Source: Candidatus Latescibacterota bacterium
Lineage (GTDB): Bacteria > Krumholzibacteriota > Krumholzibacteriia > G020349025
Reading direction: 5' to 3'
Assembly: GCA_020349025.1 (NCBI GenBank)
Contig: CP070763.1
Location: 1,474,054 to 1,521,398 of the forward strand
DNA: 47,345 nt
Each line of letters opens with the position of its first letter. The stretch's first letter is position 1. Both the position numbers and the translations under genes were made by a program. The notes below the pieces were generated by a model that made no database searches, was not told the origin of the DNA, and worked only from the letters and a program-made list of their open reading frames with translations. Shown one piece after another: positions 1-8,102 of the stretch.

Positions 1-1007
1 ACAGCGTGGTGCCGACCCCGGGGCGCGAGTTCGCCGAGGTGGAGCAGTGCTACACGAGTGCGCAAGCGGTGTCGGAAGCGCGGCGGTGCATGCGCTGCGG
101 ACCGTGCGGCGAGTGTCGCATCTGTGCACCCACCTGTTCGCGGCGTCACGTCATGGTGCGCAGCCAGGGTCGCGAGGCCACGCCCGGATCGACGGCGATC
201 CTGCGCGTGCCAGCCGGTGTCGCACTGTCGCTCGACGTCGCCACGCCGTCGCGTGGCGTCCTGCTTGCGAGCATCCGCCACGGGCCGGTCACCGAGACGG
301 ACGAGCGCCTCGGCCGAGAGGTCGAGATCCTGCCCGTGCGCGCGCGCGTACAGGAGGAGCAGTGTCGTGCCTGCACGAAGTGCGTCGACGTCTGCTCCTT
401 CGGCGCCATCACGGTGAAACAGCGCGACGACTGCGGGGAGCGCGCACGCATCGAGCCGGCGCTCTGCCGCGGCTGCAATCTGTGCACGGCCGTTTGCTCC
501 ACGCACGCCGCCGTGAGCAGCACGTTGTCGCCGGAGTGGTGGGGAGAACGCACGGAGCATGCGCTGCAAGTGGCGAAGCGGCAGGCACCACCTGCCGCCG
601 GCTACGTGGTGCTCGCCTGTCAGCGTCGCTCCGGCGCTCTCGAGCCCACGTTGGATCGCGTTGGCGTCCACGTCGAGGTCGTGCGCTTCCGCTGCGTCGG
701 CCAGGTCGACGCCGGAATGCTGCTCGAGCTCGTGCGCGAAGGAGCGCAGCGTGTGCTCGTTGCCGGGTGCGACCCGGCTCGCTGTCGTTTCGGCTCCGGA
801 ACGCAGCTGGCGCTCGAGCAGGTGCAACGAGCTCGCACGATGCTGCAGCTCATGGGACACGACACCGACCGCATCATGACTCACTGGTCTCCTGGCCGTG
901 CTTTCGATCGCCTCGAAGATTCGATCGCGCGCCTCATCGGGGACCCCATGGACCCGAGACGGGCGGCCCGCCGGGATGGTAAACCGCGGGCCGCGGAGAC
1001 CGTGTGA
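1..1007 (+). CDS. FAD/NAD(P) oxidoreductase C-terminus fused to 2x[4Fe-4S] ferredoxin and MvhD-like domain (5' partial)
   Basis: The frame is open to the left edge, so the N-terminal part, presumably a FAD/NAD(P)-binding domain, lies outside the window. The visible part starts with a pattern typical of the C-terminus of GltD-type small subunits (FAEVEQ..., then EARRCMRCGPCGEC.IC...C). Next come two [4Fe-4S] motifs (CRACTKCVDVC and CRGCNLCTAVC). The last ~120 residues resemble MvhD, the subunit that connects a hydrogenase or other donor to HdrA, but the usual CNWCSYGG cysteine pair is degenerate here (ACQRRSG). The stop TGA lies 14 bases before the ATG of the HdrCB-like gene, so they form one operon. 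Inferred role: a cytoplasmic electron donor/acceptor module, probably using NAD(P)H, for the HdrABC-like complex. The exact redox partner cannot be read from the sequence. Confidence 0.85.
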   Translation, partial: SVVPTPGREFAEVEQCYTSAQAVSEARRCMRCGPCGECRICAPTCSRRHVMVRSQGREATPGSTAILRVPAGVALSLDVATPSRGVLLASIRHGPVTETDERLGREVEILPVRARVQEEQCRACTKCVDVCSFGAITVKQRDDCGERARIEPALCRGCNLCTAVCSTHAAVSSTLSPEWWGERTEHALQVAKRQAPPAAGYVVLACQRRSGALEPTLDRVGVHVEVVRFRCVGQVDAGMLLELVREGAQRVLVAGCDPARCRFGSGTQLALEQVQRARTMLQLMGHDTDRIMTHWSPGRAFDRLEDSIARLIGDPMDPRRAARRDGKPRAAETV

Positions 1008-1021
1008 AGGGGAGGACGCCG

Positions 1022-2218
1022 ATGGATGCTCTTGCGAATCTACGGCAAACGACCGGCACTGCCCGCTGTCTGGCGTGCGGCAAGTGCTCCACCATGTGCC
1101 CCCTGGCGCACGAGGGCGGGTTCTCGGCCCGCCGCATCGCCGGCCAGGATCTCCACGACGAGATCGAGGGCCGCGGCATCGGTGTGGGTCGCTGCTTGAC
1201 CTGTGCCTCGTGCGAGGTGCGCTGCCCCGAGGGGGTGCAGTTCACCGAGTTCGTGCGCGGCCTGCGCGCGCTCGTCCCCCCCGAGCTACGGCGCCCGACG
1301 CCGCACGGCGGTGTCTTCCAGTCCGCGGCACGTTCGATGGCGGAAGGGCTGGTGCCCAACCGCAAACCGGACTGGCTCGGGGAGGGGCTCGAGGTTGCCG
1401 AGGAGGGGCCGGTGGCGCTCTTCGTCGGCTGCGCCCCCTACTTCGACACCTACTTCGCCGATCTCGGCGTCCGCACGCTGGAGAGCGCGCGCGCCGCCAT
1501 CGCCGTTCTCAACGCGCAGGGGATCAAACCGGTTCTGATCGGCGAGGAGCGCTGTTGCGGACACGACCTGCTGTGGCAGGGGGAGCGCGAGCCCTTCGAG
1601 GAGCTGGCGCGCGCCAACGTCGCGGCGTTCAAGTCGCGCGGCATCAAGCACATCATCACCACGTGCGCCGAATGCACGCGCACCTGGAAAGTGGACTACG
1701 CCGACGTGGACTCCGAGTACACGCCGCGCGTACAGCACTTCGCCGAATATCTGGACGGGTTGGTGCAAGCGGGCAAGGTGCAGTTCCAGGCCGACGGCGT
1801 CCAGAGAATCACGTATCAGGATCCATGTCGGCTGGGGCGTCATCTGGGTGTTCTGGATGAACCTCGCCGCGTTCTTCAGGCCCTTCCGGATACGCAGCTG
1901 ACGGAGATGCACCGCTCGGGGCGCGACGCCGTCTGCTGTGGCACGAGTGGTTTCATCCACTGCAACGCCGCCTCGCGCCGACTGCAGGAGCAGCGGCTGC
2001 AGGAGGCGGCGGATACCGGTGCAGAAACCCTCGTGACCGCGTGTCCGAAGTGTCTCATCCATTTCGCGTGTGCGCAGTCGGAGGATCGGCTGCGTCAGGG
2101 GAAGGAACCCCAGATTCATGTCGAGGACTTCACCGTTCTCACGGCACGCCTGCTCGTGTCGGAGGACGCAGAGTCGAAAGCCGTTCCCGTTCCGAGCGGG
2201 CAGGAGGCGGGAGAGTAA
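1022..2218 (+). CDS. hdrCB: HdrC-HdrB fusion (heterodisulfide reductase-like, two [4Fe-4S] and two CCG domains)
   Basis: A 398-residue protein. Residues ~16-26 (C16, C19, C22, C26) and ~58-68 (C58, C61, C64, C68) form two HdrC-type [4Fe-4S] motifs. Two CCG domains follow: the first with FVGC (~136), CCGHD (~178) and CAEC (~213), the second with DPCRLGRH (~268), CCGTSG (~304) and CPKC (~339). CCG domains hold the non-cubane clusters that reduce disulfides in HdrB. The ATG at 1022 is chosen because GGGGAGG (1009-1015) lies six bases upstream; a GTG at 1004 has no such support. The stop overlaps the start of hdrA by one base (TAATG), indicating translational coupling. In methanogens HdrB and HdrC are separate or fused (HdrD-like) subunits; here they are fused. 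The substrate is unknown and need not be CoM-S-S-CoB. Confidence 0.92.
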   Translation: MDALANLRQTTGTARCLACGKCSTMCPLAHEGGFSARRIAGQDLHDEIEGRGIGVGRCLTCASCEVRCPEGVQFTEFVRGLRALVPPELRRPTPHGGVFQSAARSMAEGLVPNRKPDWLGEGLEVAEEGPVALFVGCAPYFDTYFADLGVRTLESARAAIAVLNAQGIKPVLIGEERCCGHDLLWQGEREPFEELARANVAAFKSRGIKHIITTCAECTRTWKVDYADVDSEYTPRVQHFAEYLDGLVQAGKVQFQADGVQRITYQDPCRLGRHLGVLDEPRRVLQALPDTQLTEMHRSGRDAVCCGTSGFIHCNAASRRLQEQRLQEAADTGAETLVTACPKCLIHFACAQSEDRLRQGKEPQIHVEDFTVLTARLLVSEDAESKAVPVPSGQEAGE

Positions 2219-4674
2219 TGAACAACGAAGAACTCCGCGTTGGTGTTTTCGTTTGTGACTGTGGTCACAACATCGCCGGGACCATCGACACGGCCGACGT
2301 GGCCGCGTTCTCCGAAGGTCTCCCCGATGTCGTGGCGGTGGTTCGCAACCGCTACACCTGCGCGGATCCGGGACAGAACGAAATCAAGAAGGCGATCGCC
2401 GAGCACCAGCTGAACCGGGTCGTCGTGGTCGCTTGCACTCCGAAGATCCACGAGCCCACGTTCCGCAACTGCGTCGCGGAGGCCGGCCTGAATCCTTATC
2501 TGATGGAGATGGCCAACGTCCGTGAGCACTGCAGCTGGGTTCACTTCCAGGACAAGGAGGCGGCAACCGCCAAGGCCAAGGATCTCGTGCGTAGCGCCGT
2601 CGAGCGGGCGCGAAAGTTGGAGGCCCAAGAGGAGAAGAGCTTCCCCGTCACCGATGCAGCTTTGGTCATCGGCGGCGGTGTGGCTGGCATCCAGGCAGCT
2701 CTGGAGCTGGCGGATGGCGGCCATCAGGTCTATCTCGTCGAAAAGCAGCCAACCATCGGCGGCAACATGGCGGCGCTCGACAAGACCTATCCGACGATGG
2801 ACTGCAGTATATGAATTCTCGGCCCCAAAATGATGGATGTCGGTCGACATCCCAAGATCAAGACTCTGGTCAACTCTGAGGTCGAGGAAGTCAGCGGTTT
2901 CGTCGGCAACTTCCGGGCGCGAATCCGGAGGAACCCGAGATACGTCGTCGCCGAGGACTGTACGGCGTGCGACGAGTGCGCCAGGGTGTGCCCGGTGGCG
3001 GTGCCCGACGAGTACCAGCAGGGGTTCTCGTCGCGCAAGGCGATCTACCTCCCGTTCCCACAGGCGGTGCCCTCCGCCTACATCCTCGACATGGAGAACT
3101 GTCTCGGCAGCGAGCCGATCGCGTGCGGTCGGTGTGCCGAGGTGTGTGAGAAGAAGTGCATCGACTTCGACGATCAAGGTGAAGTTCTCGAAGTGCCGGT
3201 GGGCAGCATCGTCGTGGCGACGGGTATGAAGGTGTACGACCCGCGCATGAACGACGAGTACGGCTACACGCGCTTCGACAACGTCATCACCAGCATGGAG
3301 TTCGAGCGCCTGATCTGTGCCGGCGGTCCGAGCGCGGGCCACCTGGTACGCCCGACCGATCGGCGCACTCCGAAGCGCATCGGCTTCGTCCAGTGCGTGG
3401 GCTCGCGCTCCGCGACGCGGGGCGTGCCCTACTGCTCGAACATCTGCTGCATGAACACGGTGAAGCAGACGCTGCAGATCCACGAGCACTACCAGGATGC
3501 GAGCACGACCGTGTTCTACATGGACATCCGCGCCTTCGGGAAGGGCTTCGAGGATCTGTATCGACGCAGCCGCGACAACGGCACGCGCTACGTGCGTGGC
3601 TTGCCGGGGAACGTCGAGGAGGATCCGGAGACTCGCGATCTGGTCGTCACCGTCGAGAACACGACGACGGGCAAGCTGGAGCAGCACCGGCTCGACATGC
3701 TGGTCCTGGCGGTCGGGTTGGAGCCGCACAAGGGGAACGGCAAGAAGACGGTCGACGAGATCCTCAACCTCTCGCACACGTCGGATGGTTTCGTGCTCGA
3801 AGCGCACCCGAAGCTCAAGCCGGTGGATGCGCCGACGCGCGGGATCTTCTTCGCCGGCTGTGTCGAGGCGCCGAAGGACGTCAAGGACAGCGTCACCCAG
3901 GCGAGCGCCGCGGCGGCACGCGCCCTCAACCTGTTGGGTGCCGGCAAGGTGCAGGTGGAGGCGATCACGGCCATGCTCGACACCGAGCAGTGCATCATGT
4001 GCGGCGTCTGTACGCGCGTCTGCCCCGTGAACGCCATCACGGCTTCGAACAAGAAGCAGAAACAGTTCCCGTCGATCATCGAGGCGGCGTGCGCCGGCTG
4101 TGGCACCTGCGCGGCCGAGTGCCCCACCGACACGATCGCGATGCGACATTTCTCCGACGCGCAGATCTTGGCGCAGGTCGAGGCGATCCTGGCCGAGGAT
4201 CGCATGTCGAAGATCCTCACCTTCGCCTGCAACTGGTGCTCCTACGCCGGCGGCGACATGGCGGGGACGTCGCGTTTGCAGTATCCTCCTTCGGTGCGGC
4301 TCATTCGCACGATGTGCAGCGGGCGTGTCGACGAGAAGTTCATCTGGCACGCATTCCGGCTCGGAGCACCGCTCGTTCTGGTGTCGGGTTGCCACTTCTC
4401 CGACTGTCACTACATCGACGCCGTCACCTGGACGCAGAAGCGCGTCGAGAAGGTGTGGAGTCGCATGGAGAAGCTGGGCATCCGTCCGGGGCGCCTGCAG
4501 CTCGAGTGGATCAGTGCCGCAGAGGGTCAAAAGTTCGCACGCGTCATGCGGGAGCTGCACGAGCACCTGCATCGCGTCACACCCGCGGAGGTGGAGGAGA
4601 CCATTCGCATTCTGGAGAAGCAGCCGCCGGTGCCGGGCCGCTCGAAGACGGCCGTGGCCGCGGCGACTGCCTGA
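2218..4674 (+). CDS. hdrA: HdrA-MvhD fusion selenoprotein (electron-bifurcating heterodisulfide reductase subunit A-like), UGA at codon 199 read as selenocysteine
   Basis: Reading through the in-frame TGA at 2812-2814 gives one 818-residue HdrA-like flavoprotein. The FAD-binding GGGVAG motif is at ~152. The TGA is codon 199 in the context DCS-I-U-ILGPKM, which lines up with the DC..CIL.PKM motif of HdrA, so Sec replaces the second Cys. Further [4Fe-4S] motifs follow at ~248-258 (CTACDECARVC), ~592-602 (CIMCGVCTRVC) and ~630-640 (CAGCGTCAAEC). The C-terminal ~140 residues are an MvhD domain with an intact CNWCSYAGGD motif. Both halves are convincing HdrA in the same frame with no frameshift, and a hairpin SECIS follows, so a nonsense mutation or two genes is unlikely. 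HdrA is the flavin-based bifurcating subunit; the fused MvhD would feed electrons to it. No sel genes are in the window. Confidence 0.9.
2812..2852 (+). promoter_or_regulatory. Selenocysteine UGA codon (2812-2814) with downstream bacterial SECIS hairpin (2835-2852)
   Basis: A perfect 7-bp stem (GGATGTC 2835-2841 with GACATCC 2846-2852) closes a four-base loop GGTC (2842-2845). The loop starts 27 bases after the UGA, within the range accepted for bacterial SECIS elements, and begins with the G that SelB recognition requires. The E. coli fdhF SECIS also presents GGUC in its apical loop. The hairpin lies inside the coding frame, as expected for bacteria rather than archaea. Confidence 0.85.
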
Positions 4675-4785
4675 CGAATGGTCACACGCGGATCGCCAAG
4701 GTCTCGATCGAGCGCCTGACGCGGTTGCCACGGATCGCGACCGATCCACCCCGACGCGGTTCACCGCGAGCCGGGAGTATTCTGC

Positions 4786-4968
4786 ATGGCTGAGATGAAA
4801 CGCTTCGAATGCCTGCGCTGCGACCATCGCTACATGGCGGAGTATGACCGTAAGGTCACGGTGGAGCGCACCTGTCCCAGTTGTGGCAGCAACAGCGTCA
4901 AGCTCGAATCGAAGAAGCCGGCAAAAAAGCCGGCTGGCAACACCAACACCGCCAGCGCAAAGGGGTGA
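4786..4968 (+). CDS. Small zinc-ribbon protein
   Basis: A 60-residue protein with two CxxC knuckles (CLRC at ~9-12 and CPSC at ~31-34) that would bind one metal ion, followed by a Lys/Ala/Asn-rich tail. The ATG at 4786 is preceded by GGGAG (4773-4777) at a spacing of eight. It begins 111 bases after hdrA, and its stop codon lies five bases before the start of the hemerythrin-CBS gene, so the two are co-transcribed. It resembles short FmdB-like or rubredoxin-like zinc ribbons, but no specific family can be assigned. A regulatory or redox role beside the Hdr operon is only inferred from position. Confidence 0.75.
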   Translation: MAEMKRFECLRCDHRYMAEYDRKVTVERTCPSCGSNSVKLESKKPAKKPAGNTNTASAKG

Positions 4969-4973
4969 TGCAG

Positions 4974-5942
4974 ATGACGGACGTCAAGTTCTCCTTCGAC
5001 ACAATCATCGAAGAGCATCGCGAGCTGATCCGCATGGTCGAGGAGTTGAAGGGCTTCCTGAAGTTGCCTCGCCCCGATCCTGGCGAGCATGAAGCGATCA
5101 CCTGGGCTTCGGGCCTCGGCGAGAAGCTGCTGAAACTGCACGACAGCCTCTGCGCACACTTCCGGGTCGAGGAGGAGTCGGGGGCCCTGGACGAGCTCGA
5201 GCGCCGGCACCCGCACGCGGTCAAGGAGATCCAGGCGCTGCAGGAGGAGCACGAGCAGATCTTGCACGACCTGCGCGCGATCATGGGCGCGGCCATGGTC
5301 TATGCCGAGGGGAAGACTCCCGAGAGCCCGCAGCTGCGGCGCTGGACGCTCACCGCCATCGATCAGCTGGTGCGGCATGAGCGGCGCGAGAGCGACCTCA
5401 TCTCGCGCTCGGTCGCCACGACGAACTTCGAAGAGGCTCTGGGCGACGAGCTGGAGAAGTACAGGCTCGATTCGGAGTTTCCCGAGATCTGCGTCGACGC
5501 GCTGAACATTCCGCTGCGCGCGGTTGGCTGGACGGAGGCGCAGACGATTCCCGTGGGCTCGACCGTGGATCAGGTCACGCGCTGCATCCAGCAGGGTGGG
5601 ACGAGCTGCATGGTCGTGACGCGGGGTGAGACGCTGGCGGGTCTCGTGACCGAACGCGACCTGATCACACGCGTCATGGGCAAGGGGCTCGATCCGAAAG
5701 AAACGCGCGTCGAAGACATCATGACCAGCGGCGTCTTTGGCTTGCGTCCCGACGAACCCTTGACGCATGCGCTGGCGCTGATGGATGTCGGAGGCTATCG
5801 ACACGTCGTCGTGGTCGAGGGTGGCCAGCTGTGCGGCGTGGTCACGGCGCGCGGCATTTTGCACTACATCAACAAGCTCGTCCCGGAGGAGCTGCGGGTG
5901 CTGACGGGGGAGCAGCATCCTCAGGAACGCTTCGGCGGTTGA
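4974..5942 (+). CDS. Hemerythrin-like HHE domain protein with C-terminal CBS domain pair
   Basis: 322 residues. The N-terminal half is a hemerythrin HHE four-helix domain with candidate di-iron ligands H15, H56, H62, the E66/E67 pair (HFRVEEE) and H93. The C-terminal half (~190-310) is a CBS pair (TIPVGSTVDQV... and MTSGVFGLRPDEPLTHAL...), which usually binds adenine nucleotides. The ATG at 4974 is chosen over 4968 because AAAGGGG (4959-4965) sits eight bases from it and only two from the other. The pairing of an oxygen/NO/iron-binding domain with an adenylate-sensing domain directly after a Hdr operon suggests a sensor of redox or energy state. No enzymatic or DNA-binding output domain is visible. 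Confidence 0.88.
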   Translation: MTDVKFSFDTIIEEHRELIRMVEELKGFLKLPRPDPGEHEAITWASGLGEKLLKLHDSLCAHFRVEEESGALDELERRHPHAVKEIQALQEEHEQILHDLRAIMGAAMVYAEGKTPESPQLRRWTLTAIDQLVRHERRESDLISRSVATTNFEEALGDELEKYRLDSEFPEICVDALNIPLRAVGWTEAQTIPVGSTVDQVTRCIQQGGTSCMVVTRGETLAGLVTERDLITRVMGKGLDPKETRVEDIMTSGVFGLRPDEPLTHALALMDVGGYRHVVVVEGGQLCGVVTARGILHYINKLVPEELRVLTGEQHPQERFGG

Positions 5943-5962
5943 AGCAGCCAGTCCGGCCGAAC

Positions 5963-5997
5963 AGCGGGCGTGGGGAGTCGAGTTCCCTGCGCCCGTT
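5963..5997 (+). terminator. Hairpin after the hemerythrin-CBS gene, candidate terminator
   Basis: CGGGCG (5965-5970) pairs with CGCCCG (5990-5995), and the stem continues inward through GGG/CCC with two G-T wobbles, about 12 pairs in all. It lies 22 bases after the stop codon. No clear U-run follows (only CTTTCC a few bases on), so intrinsic termination is uncertain. Confidence 0.4.
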
Positions 5998-6154
5998 GGC
6001 CTTTCCGGAGGCAATCGTGGCGCCGAGTCGCTTGGCTGGAAGTCGCGCGCAACGAAGCGGTATCATGACAACCGGGACGAGTCGAAACCGCCTTGATCGG
6101 GGTGCTCCCGCGAGACGACAACACCGCGACACCTGCGCTGCGAGTGGAGGACCC

Positions 6155-7978
6155 ATGCGCCGCCGCCATCTCAACATGCGTCTGTTACCGGTCACCCTCG
6201 GAGCGGCCCTGCTCGCGCTCTTCCCGCGGGCGCTCGCGGCGGAATCGCTGCCGATCTTCCTCGACGGAGTCGTTTCGGAGTGGACGGGCGTCGTCGAGCT
6301 CATCGACCCCGGCGGTGACGGCGGCGGCTCCGGGATCGACTTCCGCGAGATCGACATCGCCAACGACGACGCGTTCCTCTTCATCCGCTTCCAGCTCACG
6401 GCCGAGATCGGTCTCCAGGACAACAACGACGTCGAGCTCTACCTCGACACCGACGTCAACTCGAGCACCGGCATTGCGATCGCCGGCATCGGGGCGGAGC
6501 TGAAGTGGCAGTTCGGGTTGCGGGAGGGAATCTTCGAGCGCAGCAACGGCTCGCAGACGACGATCCGCCAGGACGACATCCGCCTGCGTCAGCTTCCTTC
6601 GGTCACGGCGACCGAGTTCGAGATCGCGATCGGGCGCGACGTGCAGCCGGACGGCTCCAATTCGCTGTTTACCGGGAACGCGGTGCGGGTGCTGCTGCGC
6701 GAGGTCGGGGGCGATCAGGCGCCCAACAGCGGCTCCGGCCTCACCTACACGTTCGACTCGAACCCGGTGCCAGCCCCCGATCCGATCGCCCTGGCCCGCG
6801 ACCACGCGAGCGACGTGCGGGTCGTCACCTGGAACACACGCGATCTCGCGAGCGGCCCCAGCTTCGACCCCGGCGTCACGCCCAGCGCCGATCGCGTCCT
6901 GTCGGCAATCGATCCAGACGTCATCTGTTTCCAGGAGCTGTACAACGTCTCGGCAGGCCAGACCGCAGCGCTCGTCGAGAGCTTTCTGCCCTCGGCTGGA
7001 GGTGAGGCGTGGCACGCGGCGAAGGAGCTCGACAACATCGTCGTCAGCCGCTTCCCGGTGCTCGACCAGTGGGCGATCGACGCCAACCTGGCCGTCCTTC
7101 TGGATGCCGATGCCGTGTTGGGTCACGACATCCTCCTCGTGTGTGCGCACCTTCCCTGCTGCACGAACGACAGCGGTCGCCAGCAGGAGTCGGACGCCAT
7201 CATGCAGTTCCTCCGCGACGCCATGACGGCGGGGGGGCAGGTGAACGTCGCCGACGGCACGGTTTTCATGATCACCGGCGACCTCAACCTGGTGGGGGAG
7301 TCGCGCCAGCTCACCACGTTGTTGACCGGGGACATTCTCGACAACGGCGCCTACGGCCCGGACTTCAATCCCGATTGGGATGGCACGGCGCTCGCCGACG
7401 TCATCTCGCCCCAGACCGAGATGCGCTTTGCCTACACCTGGCGCAACGACTTCTCCACCTTCGCGCCCGGACGGCTCGACTTCATCATTCACAGCGACAG
7501 TGAGATCCAGGTCGCGAATCACTTTATCCTCTACACGCCGGAAATGTCGGCAGCACAGCGATCGCAGTACGGGCTGCAGTCGGGCGACGTCCCAACCGTG
7601 TCGGATCACCTGCCGCACGTCGCCGACTTCTGCAACTGCGCTGCGACCGACGTGGGCGCGCACCGCGATGGTGAAGAACCACTCCGGATCCTGGCGACGG
7701 GCCGCGTCGGATCCCCAGGAATCGTCGTCCACACGACCATCCCCATGCGGCTTCACGTGCGCATCTTCGACATCCAGGGCAGGCTCGTGCGCACGTTGCG
7801 CCGCGAGTCGGATGGCATCCTGCAGGCGGACATCCACCGGTTCGTGTGGGATGGCCAGAGCCGGCAGGGGCTGCGGATGGCGAACGGGCTCTACCTGGTG
7901 CACCTGGTCGCGACGCCGGCCCCTCCGAGCCCGTTCGGGCCGGCGACACATTCCAGCAAGGTCTACCTGGTGCGCTGA
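6155..7978 (+). CDS. Secreted endonuclease/exonuclease/phosphatase (EEP)-fold protein with N-terminal CBM9-like and C-terminal FlgD-like sorting module
   Basis: 607 residues. A signal peptide (MRRRHLNMRLLPVTLGAALL... to LAAES) is followed by a CBM9/DOMON-like beta domain (~30-205, starting LDGVVSEW). The EEP domain (~225-490) keeps the family motifs: TWNTRD, CFQELYN, CAHLP, TGDLNL, RLDFI and SDHLP, which hold the metal-binding and catalytic residues. The last ~90 residues form a FlgD-like Ig module (VRIFDIQGRLVRTL, VWDGQSRQGLRMANGLY). The ATG at 6155 has GGAGG (6146-6150) four bases upstream. The likely activity is extracellular phosphodiesterase or nuclease cleavage; EEP proteins can also be sphingomyelinases or lipid phosphatases, so the substrate is open. 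The C-terminal module suggests surface delivery. Confidence 0.85.
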   Translation: MRRRHLNMRLLPVTLGAALLALFPRALAAESLPIFLDGVVSEWTGVVELIDPGGDGGGSGIDFREIDIANDDAFLFIRFQLTAEIGLQDNNDVELYLDTDVNSSTGIAIAGIGAELKWQFGLREGIFERSNGSQTTIRQDDIRLRQLPSVTATEFEIAIGRDVQPDGSNSLFTGNAVRVLLREVGGDQAPNSGSGLTYTFDSNPVPAPDPIALARDHASDVRVVTWNTRDLASGPSFDPGVTPSADRVLSAIDPDVICFQELYNVSAGQTAALVESFLPSAGGEAWHAAKELDNIVVSRFPVLDQWAIDANLAVLLDADAVLGHDILLVCAHLPCCTNDSGRQQESDAIMQFLRDAMTAGGQVNVADGTVFMITGDLNLVGESRQLTTLLTGDILDNGAYGPDFNPDWDGTALADVISPQTEMRFAYTWRNDFSTFAPGRLDFIIHSDSEIQVANHFILYTPEMSAAQRSQYGLQSGDVPTVSDHLPHVADFCNCAATDVGAHRDGEEPLRILATGRVGSPGIVVHTTIPMRLHVRIFDIQGRLVRTLRRESDGILQADIHRFVWDGQSRQGLRMANGLYLVHLVATPAPPSPFGPATHSSKVYLVR

Positions 7979-8001
7979 TCTGAAGGATCTGGATCGTATC
8001 T

Positions 8002-8030
8002 CCTCGCCGCGCAAACGCGGCGCGGCGAGG
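8002..8030 (+). terminator. GC-rich hairpin after the EEP gene, candidate terminator
   Basis: CCTCGCCGCG (8002-8011) and CGCGGCGAGG (8021-8030) form a perfect 10-bp stem with a nine-base loop, 23 bases downstream of the EEP stop codon. There is no U-tract after it, so it may act as an mRNA 3'-end stabiliser or in Rho-assisted termination. Confidence 0.45.
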
Positions 8031-8066
8031 GGTAAGCATGCATCACCCATCCGACGCCGCTTTCGC

Positions 8067-8096
8067 TTGCCAGCTCCAGCAGCTTTGTACTACAAA
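8067..8096 (+). promoter_or_regulatory. Candidate promoter of the radical SAM gene, leaderless geometry
   Basis: TTGCCA (8067-8072) and TACAAA (8091-8096) are separated by 18 bases. The -10 element ends six bases before the ATG at 8103, and no Shine-Dalgarno precedes that ATG, so the transcript would start at or next to the start codon. The same geometry is seen at 10447 and 33765. The -10 match is only moderate. Confidence 0.4.
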
Positions 8097-8097
8097 G
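8083..8097. promoter_or_regulatory. Perfect 7+1+7 palindrome overlapping the -10 region, candidate operator
   Basis: CTTTGTA (8083-8089) and TACAAAG (8091-8097) are perfect reverse complements around one central base. The palindrome covers the predicted -10 box of the radical SAM gene and is AT-rich in a GC-rich background, as expected for a repressor-binding site. No regulator gene lies beside it. Confidence 0.4.
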
Positions 8098-8102
8098 TGC
8101 GG

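Noticed and set aside
2812..2814. Pseudogene by nonsense mutation in hdrA
   Set aside because: The TGA lies at a conserved Cys position with a correctly spaced SECIS hairpin, and the sequence on both sides shows no other damage.
2830..4674. A separate 614-residue HdrA-like gene starting at the ATG after the TGA
   Set aside because: It would lack the FAD-binding N-terminus, has no Shine-Dalgarno before its ATG, and the hairpin and family alignment support Sec readthrough of one gene.
2116..4827. A 903-codon open frame on the minus strand opposite hdrA
   Set aside because: It has no recognisable domain, overlaps a conserved gene throughout, and has the Arg/His/Ala/Val-rich composition of a GC-rich antisense frame.
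5966..6154. A riboswitch or sRNA before the EEP gene
   Set aside because: Apart from the terminator-like hairpin no conserved riboswitch core was recognised.
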